From: Diphasiastrum complanatum
Lineage: Eukaryota; Streptophyta; Lycopodiopsida; Lycopodiales; Lycopodiaceae
Length of the DNA: 64,000 nucleotides
Reading direction: 5' to 3'
NCBI GenBank assembly: GCA_029204225.1
Contig: CM055106.1
Location: 7,411,156-7,475,155, forward strand
Position numbers and translations under genes: made by a program. The notes beneath the pieces are model-generated. The model was not told the DNA's origin, did not search any database, and saw only the letters and a list, made by a program, of their open reading frames with translations. Positions within the stretch are counted from its first letter, which is position 1; each line of letters begins with the position of its first letter. Shown here piece by piece: positions 32,305 to 42,600 of this stretch.

Positions 32305-33949
32305 CTCCCTCTTCAACATTGGATGCTTGTTTTAACATAGATCTTGAACACATTCCAAGACTAGATCTATGCTTATAATACAGGTCATTTTCCAATGGTT
32401 TGGTGAAGATATCAGCCACACACTCCAATGAAGAGACATGTTGAAGCTCCACCTCTTTGGCAATGACTTGATCCCTCACAAAGTGATGAGCAATCTCAAT
32501 GTGCTTGCTTCTAGCATGGAAAACTAGATTGGTTGCCAAGCTTTGGGCTAACACAAGATAAGTTTCTCCAAGGTTGTCACAATAGATGATTGGTGTCTTC
32601 TTAGAATCCATCAAGTGAAGATCCAATAGCATCCTCTTTATCCAAAGCATCTCCTTGGTGCATGTTGTCAATGCCTTGTACTCGGCCTCGGTGGAAGATA
32701 GAGAGATAGTAGGATGCTTCTTTGATAGCCATGAGATAGCTCCCTCTCCAAGATAGGCACTTGTTGACTTCCTATCCATTTGATCCGAGAGGTATCTTAG
32801 TACTCTCTTTCCTAGCTTCCAATGAGCCTCACTAGGATCTTGCATGAATTGACTTAGTCTTGTGATGGTTAACCAAATAAGAGATCCTATGAGCTTTCTA
32901 TAGAGAGTAATGTCCTTGAAGGATCTTTCATTACCTCTTATAGATAGCTTTACATTTGATTCTATAGGAATAGAAACTACTTTGCAATTTTCCATATGAA
33001 ATCTTTTTAGAATAGAGTTAGAATACTTCTCTTGACAAATGAAAGTAGAATTAGAAGTTCTAACAATCTCTATTCCTAAGATATAGTGAAGCTTACCAAG
33101 ATCTTGTATCTCAAACTTACTTTTAAGTGCCATCTTGATGTCATCTATATCTTCATTGCTATCACCACTTAAGATTGTGTCATCAACATAGATCAAAAGC
33201 AAAGTGATGTCACGATTATCATTCAATCTAAAGTAGAGAGAATGATCATACTCACTCATGATGAAGTTTTGAGAGAGTAAGAAGGAATTGAGCTTAGCAT
33301 ACCAACTTCTTGGTGCTTGCTTAAGCCCATACAAGCTCTTTTGTAGGAAACACACATGATTAGGCTCATCATGTGAAACATAGCCCTCGGGTTGCTCCAT
33401 GTATATTTCCTCTTCAAGATCACCATTCAAAAAAGCATTAGTAACATCCATTTGCCACATGTCCCAACCATAAAGAGTTGCAAGAGAGATAAGGGTTCGA
33501 ATTGTTACCATCTTTGCCACTGGTCCAAAGGTCTCATCATGGTCAATGCCATACTCTTGAGCATAACCCTTTGCCACCAATCTTGCCTTGTACCTTTTGA
33601 TTGATCCATCTTCTTTTGTCTTGATCTTGAAGATCCACTTACACCCAATTGTCTTCTTGCCTTTTGGAAGTACCAACCTCCAAGTCTTGTTCTTGATGAG
33701 TGCTTGATGCTCATGATCCATGGCTTGGATCCATTCCTCCTTTTGAATTGCTTCACCTACACAAGTTGGTTCATCAAAAGAGGTAAGAAAAGCAAAGTTA
33801 GAGTTCTCCACCGCTTGCTTTCCTTTTTCATCATAGGTTAGCCTTGATGGCTTAGTCCTTTGCCTTTGAGTCCTCCTTGAAGGTTGCTTTGGAGTGGCAT
33901 CTCCACCTTCATCCAAGACATCTTGCACATCATGATGATTAGTAGGCAC
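32300..33949 (-). pseudogene. rt-rnh: E3 reverse transcriptase-RNase H
   Basis: The minus frame of 549 codons covers the integrase-RT linker (QPSRRTQRQRTKPSRLTYD), then RVT_2-type RT: WRLVLPKGKKTIGCKWIFKI, ARLVAKGYAQEYGIDHDETF, motif A MDVTNAFLNGDLEEEIYMEQ, LYGLKQAPRSWYAKL, and the catalytic IYVDDTILSGDS. Two in-frame deletions damage the C-terminal half: SLIWLTITRLSQFMQDP lacks the PDISFAV-type block, and RVLRYLSDQMDRKSTS lacks the SDSDFAG block with the first RNase H Asp. Later RNase H motifs (SSTEAEYKAL, IYCDN, HARSKHIEI, ADIFTKPL) are kept. The polymerase core looks intact but RNase H should be dead. Confidence 0.9.
32305..32318 (-). other. E3 polypurine tract
   Basis: The minus strand reads GTTGAAGAGGGAG before the LTR, identical to that of E2. 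Confidence 0.85.
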
Positions 33950-34025
33950 ATCAACATCATCCTCAACATTGACAACATTGTAAACATTCTCTTCATGAAA
34001 GATGACATCCCTACTTATGACAACT

Positions 34026-34660
34026 TTATTCGGTAGAAGGAATGTACACTTTGTAAGCCTTGCTTACTTCACTATAGCCAACAAACACACCCTTCTTTGA
34101 TGAAGGATCTTCTTTAGTTCTATCATCAAGAGTGATGTTGACAAAACAAGTACAACCAAAGATCCTACAATGCTTGACACTTGGCCTCCTACCATAGAGG
34201 ACCTCAAAGGGAGTCTTACCATTCAAAGAAGCACTTGTCCTCCTGTTACAAAGATAGTTAGCACATGCTAAAGCTTCCCCCCAATAGGACTTAGCAAGAT
34301 TAGCATGTAGTCTCATTGCCTTGGCACATTCACAAGTGGTTCTATTCTTCCTTTCTGCCACTCCATTCTGTTGTGGAGTCCTAGGACTAGAGTACTCCCT
34401 CTTAATCCCATGTGCTATGCAAAAATCTTTGAACTTATTTGAAGTGTATTCCCCTCCATTATCTGATCTCAAGCATTTGATCTTTGTATTGAATTGATTT
34501 TCCACTTCATTCTTAAACTTGACAAATGCAGCAAACACTTCATCCTTGGTTTTAAGAAGATAGACCCAAGTATACCTACTAAAGTCATCAATAAAAGTTG
34601 CATACATTTTTGCCCCACCATTTCTAGTTGTACTAAAAAAAATGAAGATCCGAATGCACA
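34026..34660 (-). pseudogene. int: E3 integrase core
   Basis: The minus frame carries FIDDFSRYTWVYLL, LRSDNGGEYTSNKF (catalytic Asp), RTPQQNGVAERKNR (catalytic Glu), SYWGEALACANYLCN and IFGCTCFVN, the rve core and following domain that join the cDNA to host DNA. It is entered by a frameshift at a T8 run near 34633-34640 and left by a one-base shift near 34026 (VYIPSTE-stop against the expected NKVV). In this family the three frames together make one polyprotein. Confidence 0.9.
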
Positions 34661-35292
34661 AGTTGAAAAGCTTCTTTAGATCTAGAAGTAGATCTAGTAT
34701 AAGCAAGTCTATGAGATTTGGACAAGGCACAATGTTCACAAAATGTATTATTTGCAACAAGACTGATAGAGAGACCAAGAACATGCTCTTTCTTTGCCAT
34801 TACCTCCAAATATTTGAAGTTGGGATGGCCCAACCTCTTATGCCAAACTTCTTGGTTTGTCAATTGTTCCCTAGCCATACATCCTTCATTCTTAGAGATC
34901 ACACATGCATCCAGTTTGAAAAGTTTACTATGCCTTCTTCCTTTAGCAATCAAGGAGCCACACTTACTTATCAAACAAGCATCTCCAATGAACTCAACAT
35001 CAAGCCCCTTGTCAATCATTTGACTAACACTAAGCAAGTTCTTAGTGATTGAAGGAATGTACAATACATTTTCAAGATTAGCTTTCCTATTTGTTGAAAG
35101 AGAAATAGGAATTGTGCCTATGCCTTTGATGTCACATTGACCATCATTTGCAGTATAGATGATGTTGCTCTCTCCCTCATAAGACAATAAGGATGAAAAG
35201 TATTCCTTATGTCTTGTCATGTGAGATGAGGCTCCACTATCAATCCACCAAGGATCATTCCCATCTATATGTGCAAGAAAACTTGAAGTCAT
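34633..35292 (-). pseudogene. pro: E3 protease and GAG-pre-integrase
   Basis: The minus frame reads WWIDSGASSHMTRHKEYF with an intact DSGAS aspartic protease site, then YTANDGQCDIKGIGTIPI and LYIPSITKNLLSVSQM. The pre-integrase zinc region follows with VWHKRLGHPNFKYLE and CEHCALSKSHRL, and the first integrase Asp lies in LVHSDLHF. It is in the same frame as gag, separated by one TAA at about 35300 in a T-rich spot, and it ends at the T8-run frameshift. Confidence 0.9.
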
Positions 35293-35301
35293 AACAAGAA
35301 A

Positions 35302-36162
35302 TTAAAAAATACTATCCTTTTCTTCATCTATTGCTAGATATCCTTGCCTCTCACCTTGCTCTCTTTTCTTCTTATGACATTCATTAGCAAAATGACCTTT
35401 TATACCACAATAAAAGCACTTGAACTTTGACTTATCTTTCTTTCTAAAAGAAGTAGAAGAGGAGGAGGAAGAGTGATCAACATGATCCAAGTTACCACCT
35501 TTGGACCATTTCCCTTTGCCTTTGACTTTGCCTTTTGTGAAGAAGGCCTCTTCACCTCCACCTTGCAAGGATGCACCATCAAGCTTTGATTGCAACCTAT
35601 GTTCTTCAGCCAATAGGATTTCTTGCAAGTCAACCACACTTGGCAAGACTCTTTGAATGGCAAAACTTTGCACAAGGTTAGCATGTTCATCTAGCAAACC
35701 ATTCAACATAACCTGGACTATTTCACCATCTTTTATGTTTTCATCAATACATGCTAGATCATCACTTAAGGACTTAACCCTCAAGACAAATGCATGAGCA
35801 CTTTCACCCTCTCTTTGCCTACTAGAAAATATTTGCCTCCTTAGGGTCAATACCCTAGATGTGGACTTTGATTCAAAGAGCTTCTTCAAGGCATTCCATG
35901 CCTCACTTGCACTTTGACAATTACCAACTTCCTTGAGAAGCTCATTGGTAACATTCATTTTAATGATATGAAGAGCCCTTTTAGCCTTCTTATCAAACCT
36001 TCGTTGATCTTGAACTGTGGGTGGTCTCTCTTCAGTTCCTGCAACTATGTCCATGAGTTCATTCAATTCAAGTAAGGATTCCATCCTCACTTTCCAGGTA
36101 GAGTAGTTTGATGAACTCAACCTATCATTAGTTTCTAACATGATCCCACCATTGGAAGCCAT
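35302..36162 (-). CDS. gag: E3 Gag
   Basis: 286 residues from the ATG at 36162 (MASNGGIMLETNDRLSSSNY). The UBN2 domain occupies about 20-200 (TWKVRMESLLELNELMDIVA; NVTNELLKEVGNCQSASEAW), then a Lys/Gly basic spacer and a perfect CCHC knuckle, CFYCGIKGHFANEC. It is nearly identical to E2 Gag until just after the knuckle and then diverges (KKREQGERQGYLAID). It would assemble the particle and bind RNA. The stop may be a mutation in an ancestral Gag-Pol frame, since the protease lies downstream in register. Confidence 0.88.
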   Translation of the reverse strand: MASNGGIMLETNDRLSSSNYSTWKVRMESLLELNELMDIVAGTEERPPTVQDQRRFDKKAKRALHIIKMNVTNELLKEVGNCQSASEAWNALKKLFESKSTSRVLTLRRQIFSSRQREGESAHAFVLRVKSLSDDLACIDENIKDGEIVQVMLNGLLDEHANLVQSFAIQRVLPSVVDLQEILLAEEHRLQSKLDGASLQGGGEEAFFTKGKVKGKGKWSKGGNLDHVDHSSSSSSTSFRKKDKSKFKCFYCGIKGHFANECHKKKREQGERQGYLAIDEEKDSIF

Positions 36163-37292
36163 GAATATAATGATTCTTCAACTTTTAGGCTCTGTCCTAA
36201 TACACCTAGCACTCACTTTCCTCTCAAAAAATGATGGATAAGGAGATCTTAGAAGATATAGGACCCTAAAACACTTCTATCTTGAACCTGGCTGGTTTTC
36301 AAGCAAAGGAAGATTGAAACACATGCAGCACTTTGCACACACTAAGAATGGATTACAAACTCAACCAACTTAAACACACTCTTGCTTAAGCTCTCAAAAT
36401 TTCTAGCAAGTGACCAAATCAAGTTATGGTGTGAAGAGTTACTTGCATTCTTAGAAAATACACAAAACTAGGCTGCCAAGAATACCTAGAATTGAACAAA
36501 CTTGATCAACATATGATCAACACACTAAGATATTGATTCAACCTGTAAAACCACACTTCTAAAAGATTATGAACTCCAGCAAATGATAAATACAGGCTTT
36601 AGAGGTGAATGAAAGAGCACACTTAGTGAATCACAAGACTAGCTTCACTAGCTTGTCAAATCTTGGTGTTTAGATGTAGATCTAAGATCACTTCAGATGA
36701 GAATGTTCCTCAACCTGTTAAGAACCTGAAAACACATTTGCATAATGGTTAAATCCTTCCAACAAATGCTCCAATCAAATTACGTAAGGAGAGTTACTTA
36801 CATGCTCAACAAAGTACACCAAAATTATTGCAAAAGATTGTTGACAATCTGTTCACCCAAAAGGGGATCTTTCATCCAAGTGGGAGCTTTGCTCAACCTT
36901 TTGGAGAATTACAAAATCACTCCAAGAGTATTTCTCATCCACTTAAGGAGAAGGTTCATCCACTTAAGGAGAGTGTTCATCCACAAAGGAGAGTGTTCAT
37001 CCACAAAAGTGGAGATTGTCAACAATAGATTGAACAGAACATTGTTAGTATTGAATATGCACAAGCCTCACAATCAACAAATGATTAGGTGTTATGATCT
37101 AATCCAAAATAGCTTCTTCTCAGCCTCTGATCTTTAATAGACCTGAAATATGCTTTTGATCCACAAGTTCAACTCACAAAACAAAGGTTAGTAAGATTTG
37201 ATCAACAGTGCAATGCAAAATTATGCTAGAACTTGATCAAACATCCAAATATCACCATAAATGGAAACCTTACTAAAAATAACAGCCAACTA
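36163..37292 (-). other. E3 untranslated leader
   Basis: About 1.13 kb between gag and primer site, highly similar to the E2 leader over long stretches (for example GATATTTGGATGTTTGATCA and the bases after it). It includes repeated CATCCACTTAAGGAGA-type units near 36940-37000, expanded relative to E2. No coding signal. Confidence 0.7.
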
Positions 37293-37304
37293 GCTCTGAT
37301 ACCA
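37293..37304 (-). other. E3 primer binding site
   Basis: The minus strand reads TGGTATCAGAGC immediately after the LTR. Confidence 0.95.
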
Positions 37305-37936
37305 CGTAAAAAACGTGGATCTTCAATGGATCCAAACTCCCAAAATACTTGGCTAAGATCTTTGCACAACAAGCTACAAAATCTAGAAATGACAAAGCAT
37401 CCTAATGCTACCTTTGATACACATGAACTTGACAAAGCATTCAAGAGACAAAAGAAACTAGTAAAAGGTACTAATGGCAGCCAAAAACAATAGCATACCA
37501 GCCCTACAACAGCAGCCTACCACTTTTGGAAACCTCTTAAGATCATACACAAAAGCTTGAAGACAATACACAAAGCAATGCTCTCAATGGAGGAAGAAAC
37601 TGTGACAATGATCTATTGATCTCTCTCAACAATACAATAAGTTTCTCCAACCTGTTCTCCACAAATTTCAGCCTAATATAGGTGAGAAAGATGACTCTCT
37701 CTCCTCTCTCGAGAACTTAGAACCCAATTTTAGGGCACCAGTAGCCTAAAATAGCCAATTTTGGCCTATATGTCCAAATAACATGATTTTGGTGTCATTT
37801 TGAAGGTCCTGAAGTTTGGGACTTCTTTAATATGAAATATATACTTTCACATGTGTGAAAGGTTAGATCCAAAACTATGTACAAAAATTGCCAATTTAGG
37901 CCTCAAACTAGCTAGGAAATGTTGACGATTTTCACA
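37305..37936 (-). repeat. E3 5' LTR
   Basis: 632 bp, starting TGTGAAAATCG at 37936 and ending in CG instead of the usual CA at 37305. It contains TTTCACATGTGTGAAA (37845-37860), a one-base variant of the E2 G-box palindrome, and the GAGAGAGAGTCATC promoter region. Confidence 0.88.
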
Positions 37937-37972
37937 TGAACTTGCTGGAAATTTTGTCATGGTATCAGAGCC
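37937..37972 (+). other. End of another LTR plus primer site
   Basis: Twenty-three bases ending TTTTGTCA are followed by TGGTATCAGAGCC at 37960-37972. This is the right end of a plus-strand copia-type LTR whose remainder is missing to the left of E3, so E3 lies next to or inside that LTR. Confidence 0.7.
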
Positions 37973-38105
37973 AAATTAAGCTTTGCATGCTATTATCTTT
38001 GATTGTTCAAGAATTTGTGAGCCTAATTGAAGAAAAAAAGCAGTTAATCACTTTTCTTTACCTTTTCTTGAAAAGTGTTGTTAGCAGATTCTAAAGAACT
38101 CTCAG

Positions 38106-38222
38106 ATGCCGAGCCAAGTTGAAGACACAAGTGATCTCTCACCCATGACCGAGGAGATCTCAGAAGGAGGAGAGAAGAAGAAGCTGAGAGCTGAGCATGA
38201 GAGCCGAGGAATTACTAGCTAG
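38106..38222 (+). CDS. Short ORF after primer site, uncertain
   Basis: ATG at 38106 opens 38 codons (MPSQVEDTSDLSPMTEEISE) ending at a TAG in TAGCTAGG. It begins about 135 bp after a primer site and runs straight into sequence homologous to repeat R2. It could be the start of a gag frame in a very short TRIM-like element, or chance. No motif is seen. Confidence 0.2.
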   Translation: MPSQVEDTSDLSPMTEEISEGGEKKKLRAEHESRGITS

Positions 38223-38900
38223 GAAGACAATGAGTTATCTATGTGAGCCTACATGGTGTATCCCAAATAAGGAATGACCATGTAGGAGCTAGTAATATTT
38301 CCTAGGCATTGTAAATAGATGTAGACCCCCCTTAATTTAGTAAGAGTGAGCCACCTTTTGATGGTGACCTTTAGTGGAAGGGCAAATTCCACATGTAAGT
38401 TCTAATTTGGTGGAATTGCCACTTGGGCTCCACATGGGCAACCTTCTTGCTTATTTAAGGGCCTCCCCTCTCTTGTGAGGGAGCTTTTGACTGTATTGTC
38501 AAGTTCTCTTGAGCTAATAAGAGGACCTTCCACGAGTTCTTGATGATAGCTAAGCTCCTTGTTCATGGCAATGTTTTTGAATGAAATTACTATGAGCATG
38601 CTTGATTCCTTTGCATTGTAAATTAACTAGGTTCCTGTTTCTTGTTTCTTGCTTAGTTGTGAATTAGGATTCAGTTCTTGTTTGTGGAATAAGGTAGTAA
38701 TCAGCATTCAAGTAAACTAGATAGGCTGGTTTGTGGTATAGATCTTGCATACTCCCTTGCAACCCAGTTCTTGATTGTTCCTGAGTAATCTAAGTATCAA
38801 GTAATGAGTATTTCTTGATTCTTAGATTATTAAAATACTATTAAGAATCTTGTTTCTTGTTTCTTGAATCTTGTTTCTTGTTCCAGTAGTTAATCTTATT
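38130..38900 (+). repeat. LTR-like repeat R2, plus copy
   Basis: It matches 31141-32265 in inverted orientation over at least 600 bp. Landmarks are GACCGAGGAGATCTC, GGAATGACCATGTAGGAGCT, GTGAGCCACCTTTTGATGG, CTTGCTTATTTAAGGGC and several TTCTTGTTTCTTG units near 38640-38880. It looks like an LTR with a TATTTAA promoter, but its ends are not certain. Confidence 0.6.
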
Positions 38901-39148
38901 CTTTGATTGTTTCTGATTCAGTAGATAATGGTAAGATTGCTACCTGTTCTAAAATGTTGATCTTTTCGAGCTATAGATGGTTACATGGCTGGTTATGCAT
39001 GTAGTTGAGTATCAAAACCATGTCTCCCATTGACAGGCTGGGAAATACATGCTGAAAACTGAGTAACGCTTCTGCTTGTAACTGTTCTAATAAGAAGAGG
39101 TACCATAAAGAACCGTAACTACAGAAGTATAAGAATAAGCAGAAAACC

Positions 39149-39179
39149 ATGTTCACGGATTCAAGGAATCCGTGAACAT
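39149..39179. repeat. Perfect 14-bp inverted repeat, 3-nt loop
   Basis: ATGTTCACGGATTC, AAG, GAATCCGTGAACAT: the arms at 39149-39162 and 39166-39179 are perfectly complementary. It could form a hairpin or be a palindromic binding site. Confidence 0.9.
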
Positions 39180-39381
39180 TTGATGTCGTTCCATAGCTCC
39201 ACATACATTAACCATTCCAATCTGTGCCACACTTCCATCGCTCTCCGAACTTCCATGCCTTCATCACGAAGCACACCATTTTCGTCCTGCCTACCGCAAA
39301 CCGCACTTCTCAACCGATGTTTCATGCTCATTTCCAAGCAGAGCCACGATTCAGTCTCGACTGGCACCAGAGCCATCTTTC

Positions 39382-39928
39382 AAATCTCGACCGATGCGCT
39401 ACAGTCTAATTTCAACCGATGGCCTTCAGTTAGATCTCAACCGACACACTACATCAGATCTCAACCGATGCCATCCTCTTAAATCTCAATCGATGGCCTT
39501 CACTTAGATCTCGACCGATGCGCTACAGTCTAATCTCAACCGATGGCCTTCAGTTAGATATCAACCGACACATTGCATCAGATCTCAACCGACGCCATCC
39601 TCTTAAATCTCAACCGATGGCATTCACTTAGATCTCGACCGACGCTTCGCATCAAATCTCAACCGACGGCCCTCAATCAAATCTCGACCGACGCCTATTC
39701 ACTCAAATATGAACCGACGATAAGTATTAAATCTCAACCGACTACTTTGCATCAGATCTCGACCAACAGCTTCGTAACAGATCTCGACCTGACGACCTCG
39801 CGTCAGATCTCGACTGACGCCCTCGTCACAGATCTTGACCGACAGCTTCACAACAGATCTTGACCGAAGCTTTCGCATCAGTTCTCAACCGACAACTAAT
39901 CTCAGATCTCAACTGATCCTTTGATCGT
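39382..39928 (+). repeat. Minisatellite, about 22 units of about 25 bp, with higher-order pattern
   Basis: Each unit starts with AGATCTCAACCGACG or a close variant and adds about 10-12 variable bases. The variable parts of units 1-5 (GCGCTACAGTC, GGCCTTCAGTT, CACACTACATC, GCCATCCTCTT, GGCCTTCACTT) recur almost unchanged as units 6-10, a five-unit higher-order repeat of about 123 bp. Later units are more diverged. Frames across it give repeated IS-TD and SQPT peptides only because of the repeat. Confidence 0.92.
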
Positions 39929-40102
39929 CTAGTCCATATTCACCAGCATTATAGTCACTGCGACCACTCGTAACGACCGCATTGATTTGTCGTGACCATT
40001 CTGCACAGTGGCCACCGTATCCAACCGTAGCGAATACATTACTACCAAGGTGCACACACTGGCAATGAGTGCCCTTCATACCAACTGGTCTTAGATACTT
40101 CC
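39929..40102. other. No gene seen
   Basis: Short unassigned sequence between the minisatellite and a zinc-knuckle scrap. Confidence 0.4.
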
Positions 40103-40594
40103 TTGATCAAATGTGAAATCTGCGACTTTATGGGACATACCTCTCTTTATTGCTATTATAACCCGAGGAACCAGCCTCACAACCAGTCAAGAGGACATTA
40201 CCAACCTCCTAGGCAACCGTTTGTTTCACAACACCACCACACGACCTATCAACCACAAAACAACCAGGTCCATATACAAAGTTGCCCAGACAACCTAGAC
40301 ATGACCCTCATTTTACTTTTTACTGAGAGCATATTGGATCGTTTCACGAGTGCTAAAGCATACAATTTCTTGGATGCTTTTAGTGGGTACAATCACGTCA
40401 AGATTGCACGTGATGACCAACATAAAACTGCATTTGCTATAGAATGGAAAACCTACGTATACAAAGTAATGTCATTTGGTTTATGCAATGCACCAAGTAC
40501 TTTCCACCGAGTTATGCAATTTGCTTTTGAGTACTTGCAAAAAAATTTAAAAATTTATTTGGATGACTTTGGTGTTCATGGGTTGGAAACATAA
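40103..40594 (+). pseudogene. Chimeric frame: copia-like zinc knuckle fused to gypsy RT
   Basis: One open frame of 163 codons starts with CEICDFMGHTSLYC, a CCHC knuckle, followed by a Gln/His/Pro-rich tail (QSRGHYQPPRQPFVSQHHH) typical of a copia gag type. At about 40310-40345 it switches to gypsy RT: AKAYNFLDAFSGYNHVKIA, MSFGLCNAPSTFHRVMQFAF and catalytic YLDD. RT fingers, protease and linker are missing. The junction stays in frame, but no translation start beyond an internal Met can be argued. Confidence 0.75.
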
Positions 40595-42600
40595 CACTTA
40601 ACTCATCTTGAAAAATTGTTAGAAAATGTCAAAATATCATATTTCCTTGAATCTAGAGAAGTGCCAAATATGGGTAATGGCATGGCATAGTTTTGGGGCA
40701 TCTAATTTCACATCATGGCATTGCAGTTGATCTGTCCAAAATTAGAGTGATTATGGATCTTCCTCCACTAGGCACAATCTGTGAAGTTTATATTTTATGG
40801 GTCATGAGAATATTTATCTTATTCTTTTCAGATTTGTCATGTCCTATCTATAGACCATTATTCTAATCTGGACCATAGAAGCTATGAAATCATTTGAGAA
40901 GTTAAAAAAGCCTTAACATCCGCACCAATTTTGCGAGTACCAAATTGGACAATCAAGTTTCATGTTCATACTGATACATCAAAGCATGCTATTGGATCAT
41001 TGTTAACATAGCCGGGAGAATATAGAAAATATTGTCCAATCAAGTTCGCTAGCAGACAATTGAATGATGTTGAAGTCAATTATTAGAAAGAGAAGTGTTG
41101 GCGATGTTATTTTTTGAATATCATCATGATTTGATGGCCACCCACTTTGCATTTTATATGGATCACCAACCATTGTTGTATCTTGTGAACAAAATATGCA
41201 ATACGGGCCGTATTGCTAGATGGTTAGTATTATTATCCAAGTTCAATTTCTATGTGGTTGTGTGAAAAGGAAAGCATCAATACATAGCAGATCATGTCTC
41301 AAGAATTCAGTTAGTACTTGTGAATATGAAGGTCAATGATGAATGCCATATGCATCATTTTTCTATGTAGAAGTAAACTAGAGTGGGCATATGATTTAGT
41401 TGAATACCTGATGCATGGACAACCAAATGAATCTTTGAAAAAGGTTTTAAAATGCCAACTAATTTAAAAAGCACAACTATATCAATTGATAGCTAGTGGG
41501 CAATTGTATCGCTGAGGTATTGATGATATTCTAAGAAGATGCATTTTTTCACATGAAGTACAAGATCATATCATGTTATCACATGATGGAATGGGTGGAG
41601 GTCTTTTTGCAGCTGATATCATGGCTCGCAAAATTTTACAATCAGGATGTTGGTGGTCTTCCATACATAAGGATACAAAAAAAAATATCCAACTTTGTGA
41701 TGTTTGTCAACATGTGAAATGACCTACTAAACAACATTATGAGCCATTGCATCCAGTTTTAGCCAAGTACCATCTGAAAAGTGGGGACAATATGTTGGTT
41801 TGATACATCCAACGGCAAGAGGTACTCAATCATATTACATTATAGTAGCTATGAATTATATCATGAAATAGATTGAAGCAAAAGCTGTGCAAAGCTTTTT
41901 TTATGAAAATGTTGTCGTCAAATTTGGAAATCCTATTGAAACTGTGAGTGATCGTGAAACTCATTTTGTCAATGAGACTATTAACTCTTTTGGAAGGAAT
42001 TTTTGTGATACATCGGTTTAGCATGTCTTACAATCCGAGGGAAAATGGACAAGCAAAATGTTCTAATAAGATTTTGTGTAGCATTTTAACTAAAACTGTT
42101 GAGGCTAGCAAATCAGACTGGAAACACAAGTTACATGTTGTATCATGGGTATTCCAAACTGCTTATAAAGGTAGCACAAATCAAATGTCTTTTAATATTT
42201 ATGGTCAAGATGTTGCGATGCCAATAGAATTCCTTAATGTACCATCTTTACGGATAGCGGCTATTGAATGGTGGATGAGGCAAAAGCCTTGTAAATACAT
42301 CTTGAAGCATTAGCTATGTGGAAGAAGATTGATGACTATTCATGCGTTAGCAGCAGAGAAAGCTCATCGAAAATCTTGGCATGATAAGAGATTCCACAAG
42401 AAGAATCTGAAAGGAGGAGATCTAGCATTGATATACAAAACCAAGCTCATTAAGAGAAATTTTAAATTCATGAATGAAAGACCATATCGGGTCAAGGAAA
42501 TCTTATCATGATGGAGTAGTGGTTTTGGAACATCTTGATGAGATTCGTTTTGATACACTAGTCAATGGTAGCCAATTACGCAAGTTTTGGTAGTCTGATC
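40595..42600 (+). pseudogene. Decayed gypsy RNase H and integrase
   Basis: Many stops interrupt a recognisable order: RT thumb (THLEKLLENV), RNase H (FHVHTDTSKHAIGSLL; PIKFASRQLNDVEVNY), the integrase zinc region (SHDGMGGGLFAADIMARKIL; LCDVCQHVK), the core at 41948-42313 (YNPRENGQAKCSNKIL; KLHVVSWVFQTAYKGSTNQM), and the C-terminal segment at 42329-42511 (HDKRFHKKNLKGGDLALIYK). This is the pol tail of the RT in the preceding frame. No LTR follows that I can identify. Confidence 0.8.

Larger units (their letters stand above)
32266..37936 (-). mobile_element. E3: near-complete Ty1/copia element, relative of E2
   Basis: The minus-strand element has a 632-bp 5' LTR (37305-37936), tRNA-Met primer site, leader of about 1.1 kb, gag, protease, integrase, RT-RNase H and a polypurine tract. 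Only 39 bp of the 3' LTR remain (32266-32304) before it is replaced by repeat R2. The leader and gag are almost the same as in E2, and the primer site and polypurine tract match, while the LTRs are clearly more diverged. Stops, frameshifts and two deletions in RT-RNase H mean this copy is dead, but it represents the family that could supply enzymes to E2. Confidence 0.92.

Noticed and set aside
34642-35052. Plus-strand frame of 136 codons opposite E3 protease
   Set aside because: It is the antisense shadow of a well supported minus-strand protease/integrase frame. The same applies to 8144-8446, 46587-46844 and 48479-48952.
39382-39928. CRISPR-like array of short repeats
   Set aside because: Units are tandem with no fixed-length unique spacers, the variable parts themselves recur in order, and the context is plant retrotransposons; it is a minisatellite.
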